Positions 34,682 to 44,852 of a stretch of DNA of 63,940 nt are shown here, one piece after another (position 1 is the first letter of the stretch; each line of letters begins with the position of its first letter). The stretch comes from Nocardia sp. Lineage in GTDB: Bacteria > Actinomycetota > Actinomycetes > Mycobacteriales > Mycobacteriaceae. Under the pieces are notes generated by a model, which worked only from the letters and a program-made list of their open reading frames with translations, was not told the origin of the DNA and did not search any database. The position numbers and the translations under genes are program-made. The stretch covers positions 1 to 63,940 of the forward strand of contig JACIXH010000007.1 in the NCBI GenBank assembly GCA_014360565.1. Reading direction: 5' to 3'.

Positions 34682-35398
34682 ATGCCCGCACCCGTTATCC
34701 TGCACGGCCGCATCGCACGGCTGGAACCTCTTGCACCCCATCATGTTCCCGGTCTGATCGCGGCGGCCGCCACGCTCGACGGCTCCGGATTCACCGTGGT
34801 CCCCCACGGTGAACAGGAAGCCCGCACCTACGTCTTCCAGGCCGAGGCCGCGCAGTTGGCAGGCACGGCGCTGGCCTTCGCGATCGTCACCGTCGCCGAC
34901 GAGTGTGTGGTCGGGGCAACGCGATTCACCCGGCTCGACTACTGGCAGGGGCCGCTGACGTGGCCGTTGTCGGCCGAACCGGTGACCGCGCTGCCCGGCG
35001 GGGCGATCCCCGACGCTGTGGAGATCGGAAATACCTGGCTCACCCCCGCGGTGCGGGGCGGTCAGGTGAATCTCGAGTCCAAATTGCTCCTGCTGGCCCA
35101 CGCCTTCGACGATTGGGGTGTGCGGCGGGTGACGCTGCGCGCGGACGCCCGCAACCAGCGCTCCCGGGCGGCGATCGAACGCCTCGGTGCGGTGAGCGAC
35201 GGTGTGCGGCGGGCACATTCGCGCGGACTCGACGGCGCGGTGCGCGATACCGCGTTCTATTCGATCCTGCACGACGAGTGGCCAGGGGTGCGCGGGCGAA
35301 TCCACGAGCAGCTGGCCGCCCGCGCGATGCGCTGCGCCCCGCTGATGCCCGCCGTTCCCGAATCGTTGCGGCCGTTGGCTTCCTCGCCGATCGGCTGA
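34682..35398 (+). CDS. GNAT family acetyltransferase (RimJ-like)
   Basis: 238 residues from ATG 34682. LHGRIARLEPLAPHHVPGL, VGATRFTRLDY, EIGNTWLTPAVRGGQVNLES (acetyl-CoA region), TLRADARNQRSRAAIERLG. The layout is that of RimJ/RimL-type N-acetyltransferases common in actinobacteria. Substrate unknown. Ends four bases before the stop of the convergent hydrolase. Confidence 0.83.
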   Translation: MPAPVILHGRIARLEPLAPHHVPGLIAAAATLDGSGFTVVPHGEQEARTYVFQAEAAQLAGTALAFAIVTVADECVVGATRFTRLDYWQGPLTWPLSAEPVTALPGGAIPDAVEIGNTWLTPAVRGGQVNLESKLLLLAHAFDDWGVRRVTLRADARNQRSRAAIERLGAVSDGVRRAHSRGLDGAVRDTAFYSILHDEWPGVRGRIHEQLAARAMRCAPLMPAVPESLRPLASSPIG

Positions 35399-35402
35399 CC
35401 CG

Positions 35403-36248
35403 TCAGGACCGCGACGACTCGACGCGCTCGACGATCAAGTCGGCGAGCTCGCCCGGGCGTTCTTCGGGAAGCCAGTGCGAGCCCTCGAGGACGGCCAGCC
35501 GGTAGTCGCCGGTGACGTAGTCACTGGTCAGCTCGGCGCCTCGGCGGGTCAGCGCCGTGTCGCCGGTGCTCCACACGTGCGTCACCGGCACCGATACCCG
35601 CTCTGTCACCGCGCGCGGGGTGGTCATCGCCAGGGCGCGATACCAGTTCAGCGCGGTGGTGAGCGCGCCCGCGTCGATGATCTCCGTGTGCACCCGGGCG
35701 ATCGCGTCCTCGGTCATGCCCGTTTTGGCCAGCATCTGGTCGAACAGGGCGGGCCGCGCGCGAATGATGCGCTCGGGCAGCACCGGCAGCTGGAACAGGG
35801 CCATGTAGGACGAACGCAGCAGCTGATCGCTGCTGATCATCGAGCGGGCGAAGGCGCCGGGATGCGGCACCGACACGGTCACCAGCGTGCGGACGAGTTC
35901 GGGCCTGGCCGCGGCCAGCGACCAGGCGACCATCGCGCCCCAATCGTGACCGACCAGGTGTACCGGCCCACGGTCGATGTCGTCGATCAGTGCGACCACG
36001 TCGTCGACCAGCTCGGGCACCCGGTAGGCGAGGCGACCGGATGGTCGCGCGCCCGGCGAGTAGCCGCGCTGGTTCGGGGCGATCGTGCGGTAGCCGCGGG
36101 CGTTGAGCAACGCGGTGAGCGGAAGCAGCGAGGTGGCGGTTTGCGGAAAGCCGTGCAGCGCGATGACGACAGGGCCGTCCGGCGGGCCGGAGTCGACGAC
36201 GTCGAACTCGAGTCCTGCCCTGCCGAACGAGGTCAACCGGGTGTTCAA
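35403..36248 (-). CDS. Epoxide hydrolase-family alpha/beta hydrolase
   Basis: 281 residues. HGFPQTATS, NQRGYSPGARP, nucleophile elbow GHDWGA (Asp102), NWYRA in the cap, and EGSHWLPEERP with the catalytic His. Asp nucleophile plus NWYR point to the epoxide hydrolase branch. A strong palindrome lies 20 bases upstream of its ATG, so it is probably under TetR-type control by a regulator outside this spot. Confidence 0.84.
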   Translation of the reverse strand: MNTRLTSFGRAGLEFDVVDSGPPDGPVVIALHGFPQTATSLLPLTALLNARGYRTIAPNQRGYSPGARPSGRLAYRVPELVDDVVALIDDIDRGPVHLVGHDWGAMVAWSLAAARPELVRTLVTVSVPHPGAFARSMISSDQLLRSSYMALFQLPVLPERIIRARPALFDQMLAKTGMTEDAIARVHTEIIDAGALTTALNWYRALAMTTPRAVTERVSVPVTHVWSTGDTALTRRGAELTSDYVTGDYRLAVLEGSHWLPEERPGELADLIVERVESSRS

Positions 36249-36267
36249 CGAACCCTCCGTCCCACTG

Positions 36268-36287
36268 AACTTACTTTTCGGTAAGTT
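36268..36287. promoter_or_regulatory. Operator upstream of the epoxide hydrolase-like gene
   Basis: AACTTAC-TTTTCG-GTAAGTT, perfect seven-base arms, AT-rich in a GC-rich region, 20 bases before the ATG (minus strand). TetR-like geometry; no regulator gene is adjacent. Confidence 0.55.
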
Positions 36288-36324
36288 ACCCCTCGCCTAC
36301 CGCACGGGTCAACCGGGGCCGCTC

Positions 36325-37581
<1,257 letters not shown>

Positions 37582-37820
37582 CTGCGAAGTCCTCTCCCCT
37601 GCTCCCCCGCACGCAATCCGCGGGTGACCCTGTCGAGTATCCAGGCAATCCGGGCACGGTCGTACCAATTCGGCAACGAAAGCGTCTGCCGCCGAACGTT
37701 TTCGGACCGCTGCGACGGCGATGCGATCCTCGGTCTCACCAGGTGACGCCACATGAGCACGGCGCCGACAGCTAGGCGCGCGACGACGATGCCGGACACC
37801 ACAGCGGCGCCGAAACCGCC

Positions 37821-38921
37821 TCAGCCGAAACGGATCTCGGGATCGTCCTGGTGTGGACCGTCGAGGGTCGGCTGCGGTATATCGCGGAGGTGCCGGTCGA
37901 GGAAGGCCGTGACATATCGGCGCGTCAAGTCCATCGCGCGGTAGCCGTCGATGGTTGTCGCGGGGACCTCGACACCGAGCGCGGTGGCGATCGGGGCGTA
38001 GTCGGTGAAGGACGAGTGCGATGCGCCATCCACCGTCAACCACCGTTTCCATCCGGTGAAGGTGTCGTAGGTTCCGGCCCATTCGGCACCGTACTCGCCG
38101 TCGGGCGCATGGTGAGGCGCGCCCATCATCAAGAACGGGCGGTTGAGCGCGCGGCCGTCAGGGACAGCGGGGAACGTTCCGTCCAGGTTGAATCCCGCGC
38201 GGATCCTGGCGTCCCCGGCGAGCGCGTACGGTGCGGTGAACCCGCCCGCCGAGTGACCTCCCATGGCGATGCGCGTCGAGTCGAGCGGCAGACGTCCGGT
38301 CAACTCGTCGAGTACGAAGGACACGTCCTTCGCGCGGCCGATCGCAACTGCGGCGCCGTCCAAGCGGCCGTGGCACGCAACGCATTCGGTGATGCGACCA
38401 TCCGGGAATGTCACCGCCGCCGACTCATAGGTGTGGTCGATGCCGATAACGAGGTAGCCGCGACTGGCGAGCTCCTCGGCGAGGCCGGTGAGCGACGCGC
38501 GCGGCATGGTGAAACCTGGCGAGAGCACCACGGTGGGCAGTGGAAAACTCCACCTCGGCGCACTGACATAGGCATGGGTTCCTATCCGGCTCATCGCCTC
38601 GGGCGCCACGCCCGCAACACCCAGCGAGGCGACCACGAGCGCCGACTCCTGTGGCGTGGCATAGGGCCGCAACCTGCCGACCGGCACCGACGCGGGATAC
38701 CAGGCGGAGACCATCAATTCGCGTTCGCGATCCGGCACCCACGGGTCCGGCCGATCGTCGATCAGGTGGAACTGCTCGACCCCGACCGGGAACGGCCCGG
38801 TCGGGGCAGGCAGCGCGGAGCCGAGCTCGGGCCGCCCGGATCCGGCGGGCGCCGCAGCCGCGGGTGCGGCGGCGCACGTCAACAACACAGCCACGAGGAC
38901 AAGGAAACGGGTGACACGCAT
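37821..38921 (-). CDS. Secreted lipase / PAF-acetylhydrolase-like hydrolase
   Basis: 366 residues from ATG 38919-38921. Signal peptide ([20 protein letters not shown]). Then [14 protein letters not shown] and [10 protein letters not shown] (oxyanion), [17 protein letters not shown], nucleophile elbow MGGHSAGGF, and [11 protein letters not shown] with the His. The pattern fits the PAF-acetylhydrolase/secreted lipase group that cuts short acyl esters outside the cell. Confidence 0.85.
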   Translation of the reverse strand: MRVTRFLVLVAVLLTCAAAPAAAAPAGSGRPELGSALPAPTGPFPVGVEQFHLIDDRPDPWVPDRERELMVSAWYPASVPVGRLRPYATPQESALVVASLGVAGVAPEAMSRIGTHAYVSAPRWSFPLPTVVLSPGFTMPRASLTGLAEELASRGYLVIGIDHTYESAAVTFPDGRITECVACHGRLDGAAVAIGRAKDVSFVLDELTGRLPLDSTRIAMGGHSAGGFTAPYALAGDARIRAGFNLDGTFPAVPDGRALNRPFLMMGAPHHAPDGEYGAEWAGTYDTFTGWKRWLTVDGASHSSFTDYAPIATALGVEVPATTIDGYRAMDLTRRYVTAFLDRHLRDIPQPTLDGPHQDDPEIRFG

Positions 38922-39064
38922 CGGCTCACTTTCGGGGCAATCGATCGTCAACCGCCGAGTCTCGTCCTCGGACAAGTCTTTACGCATCGGGTAGATCCCT
39001 GAAACACACCCTGAGCCCTACGACCGTCCAGGTGGTCCGGACCCCTTCGACGGTGGTACCTCGA

Positions 39065-39817
39065 TCACCCCTGTTCGGTGGGCACGACGATCAGTTCGGC
39101 GATGTTCACGCGGCGTGGCGCCGAGACGGCATAGGCGATCGAGTCGGCGATGTCCTCGGGTACCAGGATTTCCAGTCCGTCCCGCCATTCGCCGAGCTCG
39201 GCGCGCCGGGTGTCGTCGCGCATTCCGGCGCCGAGTTCGGTGCTGACGAATCCGGGTTCGACGTTCTTCACCCGAACCCCGCGCGGGCCGAACTCGGCGC
39301 GCAGATTGCGGGTCAGGTGGGCGACGGCCGCCTTGGTGGCGCAATAGACGCCGTAGTTCGGGAACGCGACGTGGCCGGCGACGGAACCGACCAGCACCAG
39401 GTCGGCACTGCGGCCCAAGTCCGCGGTGGCGAGTAGGTCATCGATGAATGCTCTTGCGGTGTACAGCAATCCGTTGAGATTCGTCCCGACCATCTGATCC
39501 CATTCGTCGATCTCGGCCTGTTCGAACGGCGCGCCGAGCATGGCGCCCGCGTTCGCGACGACCAGATCGACGGAGCCGAACTCGGCACGCACCTGGGCTG
39601 CGGCATCCAGAACCGACTGCCGCACGCTCACGTCGACGGTCACCGCCAGGGTGTTCGCGCCGATACTGAGCGCGAGGTCTTCCAGCCGATCCTTGCGCCG
39701 CCCGAGCAGCGCTACCCGCATGCCGTCCGCCGCCAGTCGACGCGCGGTGGCAGCGCCGATGCCGCTGGATGCTCCGGTGACGACGGCGACTCGTCCTTCG
39801 ATGTTGTTGTTTGTCAT
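39065..39817 (-). CDS. Short-chain dehydrogenase/reductase
   Basis: 250 residues from ATG 39815-39817. VAVVTGASSGIGAATARRLA, LLGRRKDRLEDLA, VANAGAMLG, GSVAGHVAFPNYGVYCATK (Ser and Tyr-x3-Lys). Classical SDR. Divergent from an XRE/MmyB regulator that probably controls it. Confidence 0.9.
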   Translation of the reverse strand: MTNNNIEGRVAVVTGASSGIGAATARRLAADGMRVALLGRRKDRLEDLALSIGANTLAVTVDVSVRQSVLDAAAQVRAEFGSVDLVVANAGAMLGAPFEQAEIDEWDQMVGTNLNGLLYTARAFIDDLLATADLGRSADLVLVGSVAGHVAFPNYGVYCATKAAVAHLTRNLRAEFGPRGVRVKNVEPGFVSTELGAGMRDDTRRAELGEWRDGLEILVPEDIADSIAYAVSAPRRVNIAELIVVPTEQG

Positions 39818-39850
39818 GGCCACAACATTCGCCTGGGTGCTCGGCGCCTG

Positions 39851-39870
39851 CCAGGTCGGAAACTTCCTGG
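39851..39870. promoter_or_regulatory. Inverted repeat in SDR/XRE divergent promoter
   Basis: CCAGG and CCTGG separated by 10 bases, in the 100-base gap between the two divergent starts; CTGCC/GGCAG outside it gives partial extension. A candidate operator of the XRE regulator. Confidence 0.35.
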
Positions 39871-39919
39871 TAGCGGCAGGGCCACCCAGCCGCCGCGAGG
39901 TCGGCATACCCTCGAAGGC

Positions 39920-40771
39920 ATGGATTCCGACAGCAGTCTCGGTGCGTTCCTGCGGGCCCGCCGCGAGCAGGTCAGCCCCGAAGAGTTCGGGATGGCCGGC
40001 GGCGGTCAGCGGCGCGTGGCCGGGCTGCGGCGCGAGGAAGTGGCCATGTTGGCGGGGATGAGCGCCGATTACTACATCCGGCTCGAACAGGGCCGCGACA
40101 AGCATCCGTCCGATCAGATCGTGGCGGCGCTGGCCCGGGTGTTCTCGCTCGACGACGACGGGATCGCACACCTGCGGGAGCTGGCGCGCCCGGCACCACG
40201 ACGCCCCCGTGCGCCGCGACGACCGGAGCGGGTCACGCCGAGCCTGCTGCGCCTGATGCGTGCCTGGTCGGACACCCCGGCGCTGTTGTACGGGCGGTAT
40301 ATGGATGTCCTGGCCGCGACCCCGCTGGCCGTCGCGCTGAATTCCTGTTCGACGCCAGGGGTCAACCAGGTCAGAATGGTGTTCCTGGATCCCGAGGCAC
40401 GCATTGTCTTTCCGGATTGGCCGAGAATCGCGGCCGAGACCGTGGCCGGTCTGCGGGCAGGCGCGAGCACCGACCTCGACGACCCGCGCCTGACCGAACT
40501 GGTCGGCGAGCTGTCCTTGAAGAGCGAGGACTTCCGGCGCCTGTGGGCCAAGCACGAGGTCCGCGCGAAGACCGCCGGCGCGAAGCGCTTCCTGCATCCG
40601 CTGGTGGGCGAGATCGCCTTGTCCTACGAGACATTCACCGTCAACGGCGCACCGGGCCAGACGCTCGTCGTCTACCACCCTGAGCCGGGCTCCGACGCCG
40701 AACAGTCACTGGCCCTGCTCGCCGCCGTGCCCGTCGACACCGCCCCCGTGAGCTCGCCGGTGGTCCGCTGA
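39920..40771 (+). CDS. XRE regulator with MmyB-like ligand domain
   Basis: 283 residues. N-terminal HTH (LGAFLRARREQVSPEEFG, RRVAGLRREEVAMLAGMS, DYYIRLEQGRDKHPSDQ), then the MmyB-like domain (LLRLMRAWSDTPALLYGRYM, FRRLWAKHEVR, LHPLVGEIALSYETFTVNG). Such proteins typically regulate an adjacent SDR and may sense a fatty acid-like ligand. Confidence 0.92.
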   Translation: MDSDSSLGAFLRARREQVSPEEFGMAGGGQRRVAGLRREEVAMLAGMSADYYIRLEQGRDKHPSDQIVAALARVFSLDDDGIAHLRELARPAPRRPRAPRRPERVTPSLLRLMRAWSDTPALLYGRYMDVLAATPLAVALNSCSTPGVNQVRMVFLDPEARIVFPDWPRIAAETVAGLRAGASTDLDDPRLTELVGELSLKSEDFRRLWAKHEVRAKTAGAKRFLHPLVGEIALSYETFTVNGAPGQTLVVYHPEPGSDAEQSLALLAAVPVDTAPVSSPVVR

Positions 40772-40778
40772 CCCTCGC

Positions 40779-41054
40779 TTACAGGCTGAATGCCACCGAG
40801 CGCAGGATCAGCACGGCGATGAACACCACGGTGAAGGCGAGATCGAGAGACATTTCCCCGATGCGGACCGGCTTCAGTACCTTGCGCACCGGGGCGATGA
40901 CGGGTTCGGTCGCGGCGTGGGTCACCTCCCGTCCCTTACGGGCCCACTGCGGGCCGTTGCCCAGCGCATCGATCCAGTCCACCACCATCCGAGCGATCAG
41001 CAGCAGCAAGAACACGGTCAACGCGTAGCCGACCAGGGTTCCGATAAGACTCAT
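40779..41054 (-). CDS. YggT family membrane protein
   Basis: 91 residues: two hydrophobic helices with ALTVFLLLLIARMVVDWI, and PVIAPVRKVLKPVRIGEMSL between them, the YggT signature. In actinobacteria YggT genes are usually near sepF and divIVA; here it is isolated. Confidence 0.85.
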   Translation of the reverse strand: MSLIGTLVGYALTVFLLLLIARMVVDWIDALGNGPQWARKGREVTHAATEPVIAPVRKVLKPVRIGEMSLDLAFTVVFIAVLILRSVAFSL

Positions 41055-41239
41055 GACGTACTCCTCGCGGAGGCCACAGAGGACCTCTTACCGCTCTCAA
41101 CGTGCCCGACCTTGCCAAGGTGTCCACCACCCGGCACTTCTCAGACGATTATCAGGCCTGCGGTCGTGTTCTTCGGCGTGAGCACGGGCGCGGCGTGGTG
41201 GCATCCGAGTGGCAGCGGTGAGTTGCGGTCAGACGTCGT

Positions 41240-42109
41240 CTACTCGCCGTGGCGCGCGTCGGTCGGCTCGTAGCGGCGGGTGAAGTCGAGAATGCGGGCT
41301 GTCACCAGCTTCGGAATCTCGTGGAAGATGCCGTGCCCGGCGCCGGGGAAGATCTCGACTTCACAGGTGGGCACGTTGTCGCGTAGACGCTGCTGCGCCA
41401 GTTGGTTGTCGACCACCAGCGACTGCGACCCGAACAGCGCCGCGGTCGGCGTCGTGATCATCGCCAATCGCTCGTCGGTGAACATCTTCGGATAGCCGAT
41501 CGCGGGGACATATCCCAGCGATGCCTTCACACCGTCGAATTCCGCGTCGGTCAGGGTGACGCCGGGATTGAGTCGCGCGTTCATCTTGCGCAAATTCTTG
41601 TCGGTCGGGTGCGCGCCGATGCGGATCATTGTCCACAGCAGGCTCCATTTGACCTTGGTCAGCGTGCCACCCGGCTCGATCACGGTCAGGCTCGCCAACC
41701 GTCGCTGCTGCGTGGTGGCGATGACCATCGCCTGCCATCCACCCTGCGAGTAGCCGACCAGATGGACTCGGTTCACGCCGAGACCGTCGAGGAGTTCGCC
41801 GAACCAGGTACCGAAACCGGCTTCGTCGATCGGCGCGGTCTGCTCGCTGAGACCGGGAACGCCGATCATTTCGGGCATGTAGACGACGTGATCGCGGGCG
41901 AAGTCCTCGATCACGTGGTTCCAGGCCAGGCTGTTGGCGCCGAGGGAGTGCATCAGCACGATCGGCACGCCCTCTCCCGCCCCGGCTTCACGCAGGCGAG
42001 TGGGACCGAAAGAGGTGGCGATATCGAGCGTGGTCGACGGGATCGGCCACTGCTTTTCCAGTTCTCGATAGGTCCGCAGGTACTCCTCGCGCGCGGCCCG
42101 TCGAGTCAT
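41240..42109 (-). CDS. Alpha/beta hydrolase
   Basis: 289 residues. N-terminal EEYLRTYRELEKQWPIP is typical of this subgroup. LMHSLGANSLAW, nucleophile elbow GYSQGG, and GAGHGIFHEIPKLV with the His. The start (ATG 42107-42109) lies on top of the antisense beginning of the TetR gene. Its own ribosome site is weak. Confidence 0.83.
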   Translation of the reverse strand: MTRRAAREEYLRTYRELEKQWPIPSTTLDIATSFGPTRLREAGAGEGVPIVLMHSLGANSLAWNHVIEDFARDHVVYMPEMIGVPGLSEQTAPIDEAGFGTWFGELLDGLGVNRVHLVGYSQGGWQAMVIATTQQRRLASLTVIEPGGTLTKVKWSLLWTMIRIGAHPTDKNLRKMNARLNPGVTLTDAEFDGVKASLGYVPAIGYPKMFTDERLAMITTPTAALFGSQSLVVDNQLAQQRLRDNVPTCEVEIFPGAGHGIFHEIPKLVTARILDFTRRYEPTDARHGE

Positions 42110-42641
42110 CGCCCGAGGCGGACTCGACGGGGCGACATTCCAGTCCGTCGCCGCGGAAGCCGGGGTCTCGGTGCGGTCGGTGCAGTACTACTTCGGCACC
42201 AAGCGGGAATTCCTGCTCGCCACGCACCGCGCGGTCGTCGAGGATTCCGGCGCCCGGCTGGCGCAAGGGTTCACGACGCTGGGACCCGGTGCGGGCCCTC
42301 GCGATATCGTTCGGACGATCCTGCTCGCGCTACTCCCCCTCGACGAACCGAGTAGGCAGAACGCGATCATTCTCGGCATCTTCCACGCTGCGGCGCTCAC
42401 CGGTACCGAGATCGAATCCGCGGATACCGCAGGCGCACCGACCTACATCGTCGGTGCGGTCGCCGAGCAACTGCGGCAGCTGCGCGGGCCCGATGCCGAC
42501 GAGCGAGCGCTGCTCGCCGATGCCGAGGTGATCCTGCTCGCGCTCGGCGGGCTCGCACAGGGAATGCTCACCAACGACGACTATGCCGCGCGCGCACCGC
42601 AATTGGTCGATCATCTGCTCGACCGCGTGCTCGACGCCTGA
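42072..42641 (+). CDS. TetR family regulator without canonical start codon
   Basis: The helix-turn-helix is complete: AARRVIARGGLDGATFQSVA, then EAGVSVRSVQYYFGTKREFL. The reading frame has a stop at 42069-42071, and no ATG, GTG or TTG before GTG 42171, which lies after the recognition-helix start. The coding signal thus begins upstream of any normal start; ATC 42108 is the best rare-codon candidate. The 5' end overlaps the antisense start of the hydrolase. It is either a 5'-truncated remnant or uses an unusual start. The C-terminal domain is intact to the stop. The boundary given is the maximum open frame. Confidence 0.65.
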   Translation, partial: VRRYSSRAARRVIARGGLDGATFQSVAAEAGVSVRSVQYYFGTKREFLLATHRAVVEDSGARLAQGFTTLGPGAGPRDIVRTILLALLPLDEPSRQNAIILGIFHAAALTGTEIESADTAGAPTYIVGAVAEQLRQLRGPDADERALLADAEVILLALGGLAQGMLTNDDYAARAPQLVDHLLDRVLDA

Positions 42642-42650
42642 AAAACGAAG

Positions 42651-42675
42651 GGCCCCGGCGATATTCGCCGGGGCC
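42651..42675. terminator. Bidirectional terminator between tetR and der
   Basis: GGCCCCGGCGA-TAT-TCGCCGGGGCC, perfect eleven-base arms between the convergent TetR and der genes. An AAAAA run precedes it on the plus strand, giving a T-run for der transcripts. Confidence 0.88.
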
Positions 42676-42693
42676 GCTCGTGCGAAGCTCGAA

Positions 42694-44109
42694 TTATTTC
42701 TTGCGTTCCTTCTTTTCGCGCACACGCACCGAGATGCGCACCGGCGAACCGTCGAAGCCGAACTCTTCACGCAGACGGCGCTCGATGAAGCGGCGGTAGC
42801 CCGCCTCGAGGAAGCCGGTGGTGAACAGCACGAACGTCGGCGGGCGGGTACTCGCCTGGGTGGCGAACATGACGCGGGGCTGACGGCCGCCACGCATCGG
42901 CGGCGGGGTGGCCGCGATGACTTCCTTGAGCCAGGTGTTCAGGCGACCGGTGGAGATGCGCTTGTCCCAGGACTCGAGGGCGGTCTCCATCTGCGGCACC
43001 AGCTTGGCCACGGCGCGGCCGGTATGGGCGGAGATGTTGACCCGCTGGGCCCACGGCACGCGCACCAGATCGCGATCGATCTCGCGCTCGAGCATGTAGC
43101 GGCGGTCCTCGTCGACCAGGTCCCACTTGTTGAAGGCCAGCACCAACGCGCGACCGGAGTCGGCGACCAGGCTGATCACGCGAAGATCCTGCTCGGTCAT
43201 CGGCACCGAGGCGTCGATCAGCATGATCGCGACCTCGGAGGCCTCCAGCGCCGACTTCGTCCGCAGCGACGCGTAGAACTCGGTGCCGGTGGCGTTGGAG
43301 ACCTTGCGGCGCAGTCCGGCGGTGTCGACGAACTTCCAGGTCTTGCCGCCCAACTCGACCAGCGAGTCGACCGGGTCGACAGTGGTGCCCGCGACATCGT
43401 GGACCACCGAGCGCTCGTCGCCTGCCAGCTTGTTGAGCAGGCTCGACTTGCCCACGTTCGGCTTGCCGATCAGCGACACGCGACGCGGGCCCGCGACAGC
43501 GGTACCTTCGCGCGGCGTCTCGGGCAACGCGCTGAGCACGTCGTCGAGGAGGTCACCGGTGCCACGACCGTGCGCGGCCGAGACCATGCGCGGTTCGCCC
43601 AGGCCCAGCGACCACAGCGTGGCAGCCTCGAGTTCGACCTTCTGGTCGTCGACCTTGTTCGCCACCAGGATCACCGGGACCTTGGAACGGCGCAGCTTGC
43701 GCACCGCGGCCTCGTCGGTGGTGGTCGCGCCGACGGTGGCGTCGACGACGAGCAGGATCGCGTCGGCGGTCTCCATCGCCACCTCGGCCTGTCGGGCAAC
43801 GTGCTGCTGCAGGCCCTTGGCGTCGGGTTCCCAACCGCCGGTGTCCTGCACCATGAAACGGCGCCCGGCCCAGTTGGCCTCGTACGAAATGCGGTCACGA
43901 GTCACACCCGGAACGTCTTCGACAACCGCTTCACGGCGGCCGAGAATCCGGTTGACCAGGGTCGACTTGCCCACGTTGGGCCGCCCGACCACGGCGAGGG
44001 TCGGCATCGCGACGTGCTGTTCGCCTTCGCCGTCCCCGTCGATATCGAGGACATCCCATTCGGACTCGTCGGTCCAGGTTCCGTCGCCTACGAGAATCTC
44101 TTCGATCAT
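42694..44109 (-). CDS. der: Ribosome-assembly GTPase Der (EngA)
   Basis: 471 residues. Two GTPase domains: [15 protein letters not shown] with DTGG and NKVD, then [15 protein letters not shown] with DTAG and NKWD. A C-terminal KH-like domain ends in a basic tail (REKKERKK). Acts in 50S subunit maturation. The N-terminal acidic extension of about 35 residues is usual in this group. ATG 44107-44109 overlaps the stop of cmk. Confidence 0.96.
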   Translation of the reverse strand: MIEEILVGDGTWTDESEWDVLDIDGDGEGEQHVAMPTLAVVGRPNVGKSTLVNRILGRREAVVEDVPGVTRDRISYEANWAGRRFMVQDTGGWEPDAKGLQQHVARQAEVAMETADAILLVVDATVGATTTDEAAVRKLRRSKVPVILVANKVDDQKVELEAATLWSLGLGEPRMVSAAHGRGTGDLLDDVLSALPETPREGTAVAGPRRVSLIGKPNVGKSSLLNKLAGDERSVVHDVAGTTVDPVDSLVELGGKTWKFVDTAGLRRKVSNATGTEFYASLRTKSALEASEVAIMLIDASVPMTEQDLRVISLVADSGRALVLAFNKWDLVDEDRRYMLEREIDRDLVRVPWAQRVNISAHTGRAVAKLVPQMETALESWDKRISTGRLNTWLKEVIAATPPPMRGGRQPRVMFATQASTRPPTFVLFTTGFLEAGYRRFIERRLREEFGFDGSPVRISVRVREKKERKK

Positions 44110-44852
44110 CGCGGACCTCCTGTCGTGGCCGAAAGCTGCTGAGCCACCACGCGATACAGCTCCTCGATGGTCTGATCCATCGTCAGGTCGCTGGTGTCGA
44201 CGAGCACCGCGTCGGCGGCGGGGCGCAAGGGCGACACTGTGCGGGTGGAGTCGAGGGTGTCGCGGCGCTCTACGTCGGCCAGCACGGCCGCGTAATCGTC
44301 GCCGCGGCCCTCGCGGATGTTCTGAGCGTTGCGCCGCTGCGCGCGTGCCTCCGCGGAGGCGGTGAGATAGATCTTGGCGTCGGCGCCGGTGAGCACGACG
44401 GTGCCGATGTCGCGGCCTTCGACCACGATGCGACCGGCCATCGCCACGATTTCGCGCTGCAGGGCGACGAGCTGCTCGCGCACCTGCCCCACCGCGGACA
44501 CCGCCGAGACGGCCTTGGTCACAGCGTCGCCACGAATCTCCTGCGAGACGTCTTCACCATCGAGTTCGATGACTTCGTGACTGGGATCGGTACCGATCGA
44601 CAGTGGCATCCCCGCAACGGTTTCCGTGATCGCGGCGGCGTCGGTCAGCTCTACTCCGGCACGGAGCACGCACAGGGTCGCGACCCGGTACATGGCACCG
44701 GTGTCGAGGTAGTGGGCGCCCAGGCGTGCCGCGAGACGACGCGACACGCTGGACTTGCCGGTGCCGGAGGGACCGTCCATCGCGACAACGAGGGCTACGT
44801 CACCGGTCATTCGGTCACCGGCGAACTCCAGGGGAAAGTCCACACCGTTCAC
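44106..44852 (-). CDS. cmk: Cytidylate kinase
   Basis: 248 residues from GTG 44850-44852, which overlaps the rluB stop (GTGA); ATG 44808-44810 is an alternative closer to the P-loop. [54 protein letters not shown]. Phosphorylates CMP and dCMP. Confidence 0.95.
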   Translation of the reverse strand: MNGVDFPLEFAGDRMTGDVALVVAMDGPSGTGKSSVSRRLAARLGAHYLDTGAMYRVATLCVLRAGVELTDAAAITETVAGMPLSIGTDPSHEVIELDGEDVSQEIRGDAVTKAVSAVSAVGQVREQLVALQREIVAMAGRIVVEGRDIGTVVLTGADAKIYLTASAEARAQRRNAQNIREGRGDDYAAVLADVERRDTLDSTRTVSPLRPAADAVLVDTSDLTMDQTIEELYRVVAQQLSATTGGPR

